From the NCBI RefSeq assembly GCF_042650605.1, contig NZ_JBHSBN010000001.1:496001-560000 (forward strand): a stretch of 64,000 nt of DNA, read 5' to 3'. Below the pieces are notes generated by a model. It was not told where the DNA came from and made no database searches. It was given only the letters and a program-made list of their open reading frames with translations. Positions 11,840-20,789 of the stretch are shown here, piece after piece. Source of the DNA: Micromonospora_J zhanjiangensis. Lineage in GTDB: Bacteria > Actinomycetota > Actinomycetes > Mycobacteriales > Micromonosporaceae. Each line of letters starts with the position of its first letter. The stretch's first letter is position 1. Made by a program: the position numbers and the translations under genes.

Positions 11840-12501
11840 CGACCGTTGACGTACTGACCGTCGAGGGCGGCAAGGGCGGTTCGGTCGAACTGCCCGCCGA
11901 CATCTTCGACGCGCAGGCCAACGTGGCGCTGATGCACCAGGTGGTGGTGGCCCAGTTGGCGGCCGCCCGCCAGGGCACGCACAAGGTGAAGACCCGCGGC
12001 GAGGTCTCCGGTGGCGGCAAGAAGCCGTACAAGCAGAAGGGCACCGGCCGGGCCCGCCAGGGTTCGACCCGGGCGCCGCAGTTCGCCGGCGGTGGCGTCG
12101 TGCACGGTCCCGTGCCGCGCGACTACAGCCAGCGGACCCCGAAGAAGATGAAGGCCGCCGCGCTGCGCGGTGCGCTGTCCGACCGGGCCCGCGCCGGCCA
12201 GGTGCACGTCGTCGAGGCGTTCGTCAGCGGTGACAAGCCGTCGACCAAGGCGGCGCTGGAGACCCTGCGCAAGGTCACCGGGGCCCGCCGGGCGCTGGTC
12301 GTCCTGAGCCGGACGGACGAGCTCAACTGGCTGTCGCTGCGCAACCTGCGCAGCGAGCCGGGCAACCAGGTGCACCTGATCGAGGCCGGCCAGCTCAACA
12401 CGTACGACGTGCTGGTCGCCGACGACGTGGTCTTCACCAAGGAAGCGCTGGACGAGTTCCTGGGCGTGCCGGCCGAGACCACCGAGGAGGGTGGCAAGTG
12501 A
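11836..12501 (+). CDS. rplD: 50S ribosomal protein L4
   Basis: A 221-residue L4 that lines the exit tunnel. The extended loop KPYKQKGTGRARQGSTRAPQ is intact. GTG 11836 is chosen because it overlaps the rplC stop and gives the expected VTTVDVLTVEGGKGGS start. In E. coli L4 autoregulates the S10 operon; no equivalent leader can be asserted here. It overlaps rplW by 4 nt. Confidence 0.97.
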   Translation: MTTVDVLTVEGGKGGSVELPADIFDAQANVALMHQVVVAQLAAARQGTHKVKTRGEVSGGGKKPYKQKGTGRARQGSTRAPQFAGGGVVHGPVPRDYSQRTPKKMKAAALRGALSDRARAGQVHVVEAFVSGDKPSTKAALETLRKVTGARRALVVLSRTDELNWLSLRNLRSEPGNQVHLIEAGQLNTYDVLVADDVVFTKEALDEFLGVPAETTEEGGK

Positions 12502-12800
12502 GCACCATCGCCGACCCGCGCGACATCATCGTGGCGCCGGTCGTCTCGGAGAAGAGCTACAGCGAGCTGAACAAGAACTGGTACACGTTCCTGGTCAGCC
12601 CGGACGCCAACAAGACCGAGATCAAGATCGCTATCCAGCAGATCTTCAACGTCCGCGTCCTGACGGTGAACACCCTCAACCGCGAGGGCAAGCGCAAGCG
12701 GAGCCGCACCGGCTTCGGCAAGCGCAAGGACACCAAGCGGGCGATGGTGAAGCTGGCTGACGGTGACCGCATCGAGGCCTTCGGCGGCCCGGTCAGCTGA
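12498..12800 (+). CDS. rplW: 50S ribosomal protein L23
   Basis: A 100-residue L23 at the tunnel exit, a docking site for trigger factor and SRP. It shows DIIVAPVVSEKSY near the start and the RVLTVNTLNREGKRKR strand. The GTG start overlaps the rplD stop (GTGA). Confidence 0.97.
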   Translation: MSTIADPRDIIVAPVVSEKSYSELNKNWYTFLVSPDANKTEIKIAIQQIFNVRVLTVNTLNREGKRKRSRTGFGKRKDTKRAMVKLADGDRIEAFGGPVS

Positions 12801-12812
12801 GGGGTATAGACA

Positions 12813-13652
<840 letters not shown>

Positions 13653-13664
13653 GGGAGATAGAAG

Positions 13665-13946
13665 ATGCCTCGCAGCCTGAAGAAGGGCCCGTTCATCGAC
13701 GACCACCTGCTCAAGAAGGTGGAGACGCAGAACGACAAGGGCTCGAAGAACGTCATCAAGACCTGGTCGCGGCGCTCGACGATCATCCCGGAGATGCTCG
13801 GGCACACGATCGCCGTGCATGACGGCCGCAAGCACGTCCCGGTGTTCGTCACCGAGGCGATGGTCGGGCACAAGCTCGGCGAGTTCGCGCTGACCCGGAC
13901 GTTCAAGGGTCACGAGAAGGACGACCGGAAGAGCCGTCGGCGCTGA
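13665..13946 (+). CDS. rpsS: 30S ribosomal protein S19
   Basis: A 93-residue S19 of the 30S head (MPRSLKKGPFIDDHLLKKVE start; HDGRKHVPVFVTEAMVGHKL core). A GGGAGATAG ribosome binding site lies just upstream. Confidence 0.98.
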   Translation: MPRSLKKGPFIDDHLLKKVETQNDKGSKNVIKTWSRRSTIIPEMLGHTIAVHDGRKHVPVFVTEAMVGHKLGEFALTRTFKGHEKDDRKSRRR

Positions 13947-13981
13947 GCCGGGCAGAGACAAAGGATCAAGGGGTTACAGCG

Positions 13982-14482
13982 ATGCCAGTTAAGGGCGACG
14001 CTCCGGTGCTTCCGGGCGCGCGGGCGGTTGCGCGGCACGTGCGCATCTCGCCGACCAAGGCGCGCCGGGTGGTCAACCTCGTCCGCGGTCTGCCCGCGAA
14101 GGAGGCGCTCACGGTGCTGCAGTTCGCGCCGCAGGCCGCGAGCGAGCAGGTCTACAAGGTGCTCGCCAGCGCGATCGCCAACGCCGAGAACAACGAGCGG
14201 CTGGACCCTGACGCGCTGCTCGTCAGCGAGGCGTACGTGGACGAGGGTCCGACCATGAACCGGTTCCGGCCGCGGGCACAGGGCCGGGCGTACCGGATCC
14301 GCAAGCGGACCTGCCACATCACCATCGCGGTCGAGGCCGTGGCGGTGGCGACGCCGGCCAAGAAGGCGGCGCCGGCCAAGAAGGCGGCGGCGAAGAAGGC
14401 CACCTCGGCGGAGCAGGCCACGCCGGCCACGGCGACCGAGGAGTCGGCGGAAACGCAGAGCAAGACGGAGGGTGCGGAGTAA
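13982..14482 (+). CDS. rplV: 50S ribosomal protein L22 with long basic tail
   Basis: A 166-residue L22. The core (to about residue 120) holds ARHVRISPTKARRVVNLVRG and the tunnel-lining hairpin ending RAYRIRKRTCHITI. It is followed by a ~45-residue low-complexity tail, first Lys/Ala-rich (PAKKAAPAKKAAAKKA), then Thr/Glu-rich. Such tails are common in actinobacterial L22 and need not be a frameshift. The stop overlaps the rpsC start by one base (TAATG). Confidence 0.97.
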   Translation: MPVKGDAPVLPGARAVARHVRISPTKARRVVNLVRGLPAKEALTVLQFAPQAASEQVYKVLASAIANAENNERLDPDALLVSEAYVDEGPTMNRFRPRAQGRAYRIRKRTCHITIAVEAVAVATPAKKAAPAKKAAAKKATSAEQATPATATEESAETQSKTEGAE

Positions 14483-15363
14483 TGGGTCAGAAGGTTCACC
14501 CGCACGGGTTCCGGCTCGGCATTTCGACCGACTGGAAGTCGCGCTGGTTCGCGGACAAGCTCTACAAGGACTACATCGGCGAGGACGTCAAGATCCGCCG
14601 GATGATGTCCACCGGGCTCGAGCGGGCCGGAATTTCCAAGGTCGACATCGAGCGCACCCGGGACCGGGTCCGGGTCGACATCCACACCGCCCGGCCGGGC
14701 ATCGTCATCGGCCGGAAGGGTGCGGAGGCCGACAAGATCCGCGGCAAGCTCGAGAAGCTGACCGGCAAGCAGGTCCAGCTCAACATCCTCGAGGTGAAGA
14801 ACCCGGAGTCGGACGCGCAGCTGGTGGCCCAGGGCGTCGCCGAGCAGCTGTCCAGCCGGGTCAGCTTCCGCCGGGCGATGCGTAAGGCCATGCAGTCGGC
14901 GATGAAGAACCCGGTCTGCAAGGGCATCCGGGTGCAGGTCTCCGGCCGTCTCGGCGGCGCGGAGATGAGCCGGACCGAGTTCTACCGCGAGGGTCGGGTG
15001 CCGCTGCACACGCTGCGGGCCAACATCGAGTACGGCTTCTTCGAGGCGCGTACCACCTTCGGTCGGATCGGCGTGAAGGTGTGGATCTACAAGGGCGACG
15101 CCGTACCCGGTCGGGAGGCCCCGGCCGAGGCTCCGTCGCGGCCCCGCCGCGACCGCGGTGACCGGCCCGACCGGCCGCGTCGTGGTCGCTCCGGTTCCTC
15201 CGGCACCACCGCCGGCGGCACCGAGGCCGGCCGGGCGGCCGCCGCCGGGATAACCGGCGGTGCGCCCGAGGCCACGAACGAAAGTGCCGCGCCGGCCACC
15301 GCCGCGCCGGCCACTCCGGCCGCCTCGGCGACCGGATCGGACAGCTCAGCGCAGGAGGGCTGA
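14482..15363 (+). CDS. rpsC: 30S ribosomal protein S3 with extended tail
   Basis: A 293-residue S3, longer than the ~230-residue E. coli form. The KH domain (VDIHTARPGIVIGRKGAEAD) and the C-terminal domain (VSGRLGGAEMSRTEFYREGR) are intact. The last ~75 residues, rich in Pro, Arg, Ala, Gly and Thr, are an actinobacterial-type disordered extension. S3 forms part of the mRNA entry site. It is coupled to rplV by a one-base overlap and sits 3 nt before rplP. Confidence 0.97.
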   Translation: MGQKVHPHGFRLGISTDWKSRWFADKLYKDYIGEDVKIRRMMSTGLERAGISKVDIERTRDRVRVDIHTARPGIVIGRKGAEADKIRGKLEKLTGKQVQLNILEVKNPESDAQLVAQGVAEQLSSRVSFRRAMRKAMQSAMKNPVCKGIRVQVSGRLGGAEMSRTEFYREGRVPLHTLRANIEYGFFEARTTFGRIGVKVWIYKGDAVPGREAPAEAPSRPRRDRGDRPDRPRRGRSGSSGTTAGGTEAGRAAAAGITGGAPEATNESAAPATAAPATPAASATGSDSSAQEG

Positions 15364-15366
15364 CAG

Positions 15367-15792
15367 ATGCTGATGCCGCGCAAGCCCCCGAAGGGCTTCC
15401 GCAAGCCGCACCACCCCGGCCGCAGTGGCGCGTCGAAGGGCGGCAACCGGGTGGTGTTCGGCGAGTTCGGAATCCAGGCGCTGGAGCCGGCCTACGTGAC
15501 GAACCGACAGATCGAGTCGGCCCGTATCGCGATGACCCGGCACATCAAGCGTGGTGGCAAGGTCTGGATCTCGGTCTTCCCGGACCAGGCCCTGACCAAG
15601 AAGCCGGCCGAGACCCGGATGGGTTCCGGTAAGGGCTCGCCCGAGTGGTGGGTGGCCAACGTGAAGCCGGGGCGGGTGCTCTTCGAGATGTCCTTCCCCA
15701 ACGAGCAGATCGCGCGAGAGGCGATGCGTCGCGCGATCCACAAGCTCCCGATGAAGTGCCGCATTGTTACGCGCGAAGTGGGTGAATCCTGA
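15367..15792 (+). CDS. rplP: 50S ribosomal protein L16
   Basis: A 141-residue L16 with the start MLMPRKPPKGFRKPHHPGRS and the WISVFPDQALTKKPAETRMG loop that contacts A-site tRNA. The first ATG (15367) is kept because the family begins ML(M/Q)P. The stop overlaps the rpmC start (TGATG). Confidence 0.97.
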   Translation: MLMPRKPPKGFRKPHHPGRSGASKGGNRVVFGEFGIQALEPAYVTNRQIESARIAMTRHIKRGGKVWISVFPDQALTKKPAETRMGSGKGSPEWWVANVKPGRVLFEMSFPNEQIAREAMRRAIHKLPMKCRIVTREVGES

Positions 15793-16028
15793 TGGCAGCG
15801 GGCGTTAAGGCCGGCGAGCTGCGTGAGCTCCCAGAGGAGGAGCTGGTCACGAAGCTGCGCGAGGCCAAGGCGGAGCTGTTCAACCTCCGCGTGCAGGCCG
15901 CGACCGGCCAGCTCGACAACAACCGTCGGCTGCAGGTCATCCGTCGGGACATCGCCCGGATCTACACGATCATGCGTGAGCGCGAGCTGGGACTCTCGGC
16001 CGCGCCGACTGAGGTGACTGCATCATGA
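15792..16028 (+). CDS. rpmC: 50S ribosomal protein L29
   Basis: A 78-residue L29, a two-helix protein at the tunnel exit (RELPEEELVTKLREAKAELF and NNRRLQVIRRDIARIYTIM). It overlaps rplP by one base and rpsQ by four. Confidence 0.96.
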   Translation: MAAGVKAGELRELPEEELVTKLREAKAELFNLRVQAATGQLDNNRRLQVIRRDIARIYTIMRERELGLSAAPTEVTAS

Positions 16029-16303
16029 GCGAGAACAACACCACCGCCGCCACGCGGCCGCAGCGCAAGGTGCGCGAGGGCCTCGTGATCAGCGACAAGA
16101 TGGACAAGACCGTCGTGGTCGAGGTCGAGGACCGGGTCAAGCACGCCCTGTACGGCAAGGTCATGCGCCGGACGAGCAAGCTGAAGGTGCACGACGAGCA
16201 GAACTCGGCCGGTACCGGCGACCGGGTGCTGATCATGGAGACCCGGCCGCTGTCCGCCACCAAGCGGTGGCGGATCGTGGAGATCCTCGAGAAGGCCAAG
16301 TAA
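16025..16303 (+). CDS. rpsQ: 30S ribosomal protein S17
   Basis: A 92-residue S17 with the signature GLVISDKMDKTVVVEVEDRV and a short actinobacterial N-terminal extension. It starts in an ATGA overlap with rpmC. A 102-nt gap with a CCTGC-GCG-GCAGG hairpin (16313-16325) separates it from rplN, the classical S10/spc boundary. No promoter is evident there, so read-through is likely. Confidence 0.96.
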   Translation: MSENNTTAATRPQRKVREGLVISDKMDKTVVVEVEDRVKHALYGKVMRRTSKLKVHDEQNSAGTGDRVLIMETRPLSATKRWRIVEILEKAK

Positions 16304-16405
16304 GAGCCGTACCTCCTGCGCGGCAGGGCGAAACAACAAGGCTCAGGGTTCCGCCAAGCTCAACCGGGTCGACCGGCTGAGAACTGGCAGACATAGGAGA
16401 TAGAC

Positions 16406-16774
16406 GTGATTCAGCAGGAGTCGCGACTGCGTGTCGCCGACAACACGGGTGCCCGGGAGATCCTGTGCATCCGCGTTCTCGGTGGCTCCGGTCGGCGCTA
16501 CGCGAGCATCGGCGATGTCATCGTGGCCACGGTCAAGGACGCCATCCCCGGTGCTGGTGTGAAGAAGGGCGACGTCGTCAAGGCGGTCATCGTCCGCACC
16601 GCGAAGGAGAAGCGGCGGCCGGACGGCTCGTACATCCGTTTCGACGAGAACGCCGCCGTCATCATCAAGGACGGTGGCGACCCGCGCGGTACCCGCATTT
16701 TCGGCCCGGTGGGCCGGGAGCTGCGGGACAAGCGGTTCATGAAGATCATTTCCCTCGCTCCGGAGGTGTTGTGA
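16406..16774 (+). CDS. rplN: 50S ribosomal protein L14
   Basis: A 122-residue L14, first gene of the spc block. It starts MIQQESRLRVADNTGAREIL (GTG codon) and contains AVIVRTAKEKRRPDGSYIRF. AGGAGATAG lies just upstream. L14 contacts 16S rRNA in an intersubunit bridge. Confidence 0.98.
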   Translation: MIQQESRLRVADNTGAREILCIRVLGGSGRRYASIGDVIVATVKDAIPGAGVKKGDVVKAVIVRTAKEKRRPDGSYIRFDENAAVIIKDGGDPRGTRIFGPVGRELRDKRFMKIISLAPEVL

Positions 16775-17091
16775 CCGTGAGAATCAAGAAGGGTGACACG
16801 GTCGTCGTCATCGCCGGCAAGGACAAGGGCGCCAAGGGCAAGGTCATCGCGGCCTACCCGCGGCAGGACAAGGTCCTGGTCGAGGGCGTGAACCGGATCA
16901 AGAAGCACACTCGCATCAGCACCACTCAGCGTGGCGCCCAGACCGGTGGCATCGTCACCCAGGAGGCCCCGATCCACGTCTCGAACGTGCAGATCCTGGA
17001 CTCCGACGGCAAGCCGACCCGCGTCGGCTACCGGATCGACGACAACGGCCAGAAGGTCCGCATCGCGCGTAGCACCGGTAAGGACCTGTGA
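16771..17091 (+). CDS. rplX: 50S ribosomal protein L24
   Basis: A 106-residue L24 with the KOW motif near the N-terminus (KKGDTVVVIAGKDKGAKGKV) and VEGVNRIKKHT. GTG 16771 gives a GTGA overlap with the rplN stop; GTG 16777 is an equally possible start (104 residues), better spaced from the GGAGG at 16762-16766. L24 initiates 50S assembly. Confidence 0.95.
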   Translation: MTVRIKKGDTVVVIAGKDKGAKGKVIAAYPRQDKVLVEGVNRIKKHTRISTTQRGAQTGGIVTQEAPIHVSNVQILDSDGKPTRVGYRIDDNGQKVRIARSTGKDL

Positions 17092-17660
17092 TGACGACGG
17101 CGACCGAAACCAAGACCATGCCGCGCCTCAAGGAGCGGTACCGCAACGAGATCGTGGCCAAGCTGCGTGAGCAGCACAACTACGCCAACCCGATGCAGGT
17201 GCCGGGCCTGGTCAAGATCGTCGTCAACATGGGTGTCGGCGAGGCGGCCCGAGACGCGAAGCTGATCGACGGCGCGGTGCGCGACCTGGCCACCATCACC
17301 GGGCAGAAGCCGCAGGTGCGCCGGGCGACCAAGTCCATCGCGCAGTTCAAGCTGCGGGAGGGCATGCCGATCGGGGCGAAGGTCACCCTGCGCGGCGACC
17401 GGATGTGGGAGTTCCTGGACCGGTTGCTGTCCATCGCGCTGCCGCGTATCCGTGACTTCCGCGGGCTCGACGGGCGCAAGCTCGACGGGCACGGCAACTA
17501 CACGTTCGGCCTGACCGAGCAGTCGGTGTTCCACGAGATCGACCAGGACCGGATCGATCGCCAGCGGGGCATGGACATCACGGTGGTGACCACCGCCACG
17601 ACCGACGACGAGGGCCGGGCGCTGCTGAAGCTCCTGGGCTTCCCGTTCAAGGAGAACTGA
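17091..17660 (+). CDS. rplE: 50S ribosomal protein L5
   Basis: A 189-residue L5, the 5S rRNA- and P-site tRNA-contacting protein. It contains VKIVVNMGVGEAARDAKLID and DFRGLDGRKLDGHGNYTFGL. ATG 17091 overlaps the rplX stop (TGATG); the preceding GTG 17088 would add a single residue. Confidence 0.97.
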   Translation: MTTATETKTMPRLKERYRNEIVAKLREQHNYANPMQVPGLVKIVVNMGVGEAARDAKLIDGAVRDLATITGQKPQVRRATKSIAQFKLREGMPIGAKVTLRGDRMWEFLDRLLSIALPRIRDFRGLDGRKLDGHGNYTFGLTEQSVFHEIDQDRIDRQRGMDITVVTTATTDDEGRALLKLLGFPFKEN

Positions 17661-17664
17661 GCGA

Positions 17665-17850
17665 ATGGCCAAGAAGGCGCTGATTCTCAAGGCTGCCGCG
17701 AAGCCGAAGTTCTCGGTTCGCGCGTACACCCGCTGCCAGCGGTGCGGGCGTCCGAAGGCGGTATACCGCAAGTTCGGCCTCTGCCGGGTGTGTATCCGGG
17801 AGATGGCCCACCGCGGTGAGCTGCCCGGCGTGTCCAAGGCTTCCTGGTAA
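17665..17850 (+). CDS. rpsZ: 30S ribosomal protein S14, zinc-binding type
   Basis: A 61-residue short (type Z) S14. Zinc ligands are C24, C27, C40 and C43 (CQRCGRPKAVYRKFGLCRVC). Actinobacteria often also carry a zinc-free paralogue used in zinc starvation; none is visible here. It lies 4 nt after rplE. Confidence 0.97.
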   Translation: MAKKALILKAAAKPKFSVRAYTRCQRCGRPKAVYRKFGLCRVCIREMAHRGELPGVSKASW

Positions 17851-17928
17851 CCGAGTAACAACTTCTTCGCCGTAGGCCCGAGAGCGTCACCGCACCGGGA
17901 ACCCCGGCGAGAAAGGCTGACGAAATCC

Positions 17929-18336
17929 ATGACGATGACCGACCCGATCGCAGACATGCTCACGCGTCTGCGTAACGCCAACCAGGCGTACCACGACCGG
18001 GTGACGATGCCCTACTCGAAGATCAAGGCGAACATCGCCGAGGTCCTCAAGTCCGAGGGTTACATCGCCAGCTGGTCCGTCGACGATCCCGAGGAGGGAA
18101 TCGTCGGCAAGCGACTGGTCGTCGAGCTGAAGTATGGCCAGAACCGCGAGCGGAGCCTGGCCGGCATCAAGCGCGTGTCCAAGCCCGGTCTGCGGGTGTA
18201 CGCCAAGTCGGACGGGCTCCCGCGGGTGCTCGGTGGGCTGGGCGTGGCGATCATTTCGACGTCCCAGGGACTGCTCACCGACCGGCAGGCCCGCAAGCGG
18301 AGTGTTGGCGGGGAAGTCCTCGCCTTCGTCTGGTAA
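17929..18336 (+). CDS. rpsH: 30S ribosomal protein S8
   Basis: A 135-residue S8 (MTMTDPIADMLTRLRNANQA start; TSQGLLTDRQARKRSVGGEV C-terminal motif). S8 binds the central domain of 16S rRNA and autoregulates the spc operon in E. coli. GAGAAAGG precedes the start. Confidence 0.98.
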   Translation: MTMTDPIADMLTRLRNANQAYHDRVTMPYSKIKANIAEVLKSEGYIASWSVDDPEEGIVGKRLVVELKYGQNRERSLAGIKRVSKPGLRVYAKSDGLPRVLGGLGVAIISTSQGLLTDRQARKRSVGGEVLAFVW

Positions 18337-18352
18337 CGGGAGACTGGTAGAA

Positions 18353-18895
18353 ATGTCGCGTATTGGACGTAAGTCGATCCCGGTTCCCTCCGGCGTCGAT
18401 ATCAAGATCGAGGGCCGGACCGTCACGGTCAAGGGCCCGAAGGGCGAGCTCTCGCACACCCTGGCCGAGCCGATCAGCGTGGAGAAGGGTGACGGCGGCG
18501 AGCTGAACGTCACCCGCCCCAACGACGAGCGGCGCGCCAAGGAACTGCACGGCCTGAGCCGGACCCTGGTCGCCAACATGATCGTCGGGGTGACCGAGGG
18601 GTACCGTAAGAGCCTGGAGATCGCCGGCACCGGCTACCGGGTCACCGCCAAGGGCAAGGACCTCGAGTTCGCGCTCGGGTTCTCGCACCCGGTGCTGGTC
18701 CCCGCCCCGGACGGCATCACCTTCACCGTCGAGCGCCCCACCCTGTTCCACGTGGCCGGCATCAACAAGCAGCAGGTCGGTGAGGTCGCCGCCAACATCC
18801 GGAAGATCCGGCCGCCGGAGCCCTACAAGGGCAAGGGCGTGAAGTACCAGGGCGAGGTCATCCGCCGCAAGGCTGGAAAGGCAGGTAAGAAGTGA
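18353..18895 (+). CDS. rplF: 50S ribosomal protein L6
   Basis: A 180-residue L6 near the factor-binding site. It starts MSRIGRKSIPVPSGVDIKIE and ends with the conserved IRPPEPYKGKGVKYQGEVIR. The stop overlaps the rplR GTG by 4 nt. Confidence 0.98.
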   Translation: MSRIGRKSIPVPSGVDIKIEGRTVTVKGPKGELSHTLAEPISVEKGDGGELNVTRPNDERRAKELHGLSRTLVANMIVGVTEGYRKSLEIAGTGYRVTAKGKDLEFALGFSHPVLVPAPDGITFTVERPTLFHVAGINKQQVGEVAANIRKIRPPEPYKGKGVKYQGEVIRRKAGKAGKK

Positions 18896-19281
18896 GCGCC
18901 ACGCTGCTCAAGCGCCGCCGCGGCGTCGCCGCCAAGCGTGCCGTCGGGCGTGCGCGTCGGCACTTCCGCGTCCGCAAGAACATCAGTGGTACCGCCGCGC
19001 GTCCGCGCCTGGTGGTCACCCGTTCGCTGCGGCACATCACCGCCCAGATCGTCGACGACACCAAGGGCCACACCCTGGCGTCGGCGTCGACTCTGGACGC
19101 GTCGCTGCGCGGCACCGAGGGCGAGAAGAGCGCGCTGGCCGGCAAGGTCGGCACGCTGCTCGCCGAGCGGGCCAAGGCCGCCGGCATCTCCAAGGTCGTC
19201 TTCGACCGCGGTGGCAACCGGTACGCGGGGCGGATCGCCGCGCTGGCCGACGCCGCCCGCGAAGCCGGGCTCGAGTTCTAA
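18892..19281 (+). CDS. rplR: 50S ribosomal protein L18
   Basis: A 129-residue L18, a 5S rRNA-binding protein. It contains ISGTAARPRLVVTRSLRHIT and the C-terminal VVFDRGGNRYAGRIAALADA. It is coupled to rplF by a GTGA overlap. Confidence 0.97.
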   Translation: MSATLLKRRRGVAAKRAVGRARRHFRVRKNISGTAARPRLVVTRSLRHITAQIVDDTKGHTLASASTLDASLRGTEGEKSALAGKVGTLLAERAKAAGISKVVFDRGGNRYAGRIAALADAAREAGLEF

Positions 19282-19311
19282 CAACCCGTCACAGAGAGAG
19301 GAAGGCTGCTG

Positions 19312-19926
19312 ATGCCAGGTCAACAGCGCCGTGGCGGCGGGTCCGGTGGCAACGAGGGTGGTCGCCGCGACAACCGCCGTGAGGGCGGTCGCGGAAACGC
19401 GCCCGTCGAGAAGACCCCGCACCTCGAGCGGGTCGTCGCGATCAACCGTGTCGCCAAGGTCGTCAAGGGTGGTCGTCGGTTCAGCTTCACCGCCCTGGTG
19501 ATCGTCGGCGACGGCGACGGCACGGTCGGCGTGGGCTACGGAAAGGCCAAGGAGGTGCCCGCGGCCATCGCCAAGGGTGTCGAGGAGGCCAAGAAGCACT
19601 TCTTCAAGGTGCCGCGGATCGCCTCGTCGATCCCGCACCCGGTGCAGGGTGAGGACGCCGCCGGCGTCGTCCTGCTCAAGCCGGCCAGCGCCGGTACCGG
19701 CGTCATCGCCGGTGGCCCGGTGCGTGCCGTGCTGGAGTGCGCGGGCATCCACGACGTGCTCTCCAAGAGCCTCGGTTCGTCGAACCCGATCAACATCGTG
19801 CACGCCACCGTCGCGGCCCTGAAGGGGCTGGAGTCGCCGGAGGCGGTCGCGAAGCGTCGGGGCCTGCCGGTCGAGGACGTCGCGCCGGCCGCGATGCTCG
19901 CGTCGCGGGCGGGGGTGGCGTCCTGA
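19312..19926 (+). CDS. rpsE: 30S ribosomal protein S5
   Basis: A 204-residue S5. A ~40-residue Gly/Arg-rich N-terminal extension precedes the double-stranded-RNA-binding-like domain (LERVVAINRVAKVVKGGRRF) and the GYGKAKEVPAAIAKGVEEAK helix. The stop overlaps the rpmD start by one base (TGATG). Confidence 0.97.
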   Translation: MPGQQRRGGGSGGNEGGRRDNRREGGRGNAPVEKTPHLERVVAINRVAKVVKGGRRFSFTALVIVGDGDGTVGVGYGKAKEVPAAIAKGVEEAKKHFFKVPRIASSIPHPVQGEDAAGVVLLKPASAGTGVIAGGPVRAVLECAGIHDVLSKSLGSSNPINIVHATVAALKGLESPEAVAKRRGLPVEDVAPAAMLASRAGVAS

Positions 19927-20108
19927 TGGCACGGCTCAAGGTCACCCAGGTCCGCTCCGGGATCGGGTCGAAGCACAACCAGCGGGAGTCCCTGCGGTCG
20001 CTCGGTCTCAAGCGGATCAACGACGTGGTGGTCAAGGAGGACCGCCCCGAGATTCGGGGCATGATCTTCAAGGTTAACCACCTCGTGAAGGTCGAGGAGG
20101 TCGAATAA
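19926..20108 (+). CDS. rpmD: 50S ribosomal protein L30
   Basis: A 60-residue L30 (MARLKVTQVRSGIGSKHNQR; LGLKRINDVVVKED). It overlaps rpsE and rplO by one base each (TGATG and TAATG), so the three are tightly coupled. Confidence 0.97.
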   Translation: MARLKVTQVRSGIGSKHNQRESLRSLGLKRINDVVVKEDRPEIRGMIFKVNHLVKVEEVE

Positions 20109-20551
20109 TGACGATCAAGGTTCACCACCTGCGTCCGGCCCCGGGCGCCAAGACCGCGAAGACCCGGGTGGGTCGCGGTGAGGGCTCCAAGGGCAAGACC
20201 GCCGGTCGGGGTACGAAGGGCTCCAAGGCCCGGAAGAACATCTCGGCGGCGTTCGAGGGTGGGCAGATGCCCCTGCACATGCGGCTGCCGAAGCTGAAGG
20301 GCTTCAAGAACAAGTTCAAGGTCGTGTTCCAGGTGGTCAACCTGGACCGGCTCGCCGAACTGTTCCCGAACGGCGGCCAGGTCGGTCCGCAGGAGCTGGT
20401 CGAGGCCGGCGCGGTCCGCAAGGGCCAGCCGGTCAAGGTCCTGGGCACCGGCGACCTGGGCGGCGTCGCCCTCCAGGTCTCGGCGCACGCGTTCAGCGCG
20501 TCGGCGAAGGAGAAGATCGCCGCCGCTGGTGGCTCGGTCACCGAGCTGTAA
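20108..20551 (+). CDS. rplO: 50S ribosomal protein L15
   Basis: A 147-residue L15, a late-assembly 50S protein. Its glycine/lysine-rich N-terminus (RVGRGEGSKGKTAGRGTKGS) and the EGGQMPLHMRLPKLKGFKNK segment are typical. Last ribosomal gene before secY. Confidence 0.98.
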   Translation: MTIKVHHLRPAPGAKTAKTRVGRGEGSKGKTAGRGTKGSKARKNISAAFEGGQMPLHMRLPKLKGFKNKFKVVFQVVNLDRLAELFPNGGQVGPQELVEAGAVRKGQPVKVLGTGDLGGVALQVSAHAFSASAKEKIAAAGGSVTEL

Positions 20552-20565
20552 GAAGGCGCACTGGT

Positions 20566-20607
20566 CGTGGCGCCCGTCTCAGTTGTCGGCAACTGACGGG
20601 CGCCACG
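20566..20607 (+). terminator. Hairpin after rplO
   Basis: 20566-20585 pairs with 20590-20607 (18 bp with a 2-nt bulge and a TCGG loop). No T-run follows, so termination may be partial or the stem may be a processing/stability element. The remaining gap to secY holds two weak -10 candidates, TAATAT (20632-20637) and TAGAGT (20691-20696), which could give secY its own promoter. Confidence 0.6.
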
Positions 20608-20789
20608 ATCCACAACCGGGCCGGTCGCCCGGTAATATCGGAGCCGGTGTATGTTGCCGGGCACACCTGCCCCCAGCCACACCGGGCTGTTAGAGTCCGA
20701 ATCCCAGCTATGGGTTTCGAGCGCTCGCTCGACAATCAACCCGTCCCGCCACGGACCACCGGCGGGCCGCCCCGCGCAGGAGGAAGAAG

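Noticed and set aside
14341..14479. Low-complexity end of rplV as a possible frameshift
   Set aside because: Lys/Ala-rich tails on L22 are normal in actinobacteria, and the stop overlaps rpsC precisely.
18353..18895. Fusion of rpsH and rplF suggested by a long open frame beginning inside rpsH
   Set aside because: The frame inside rpsH is out of phase with rpsH; L6 begins at ATG 18353 with its family start.
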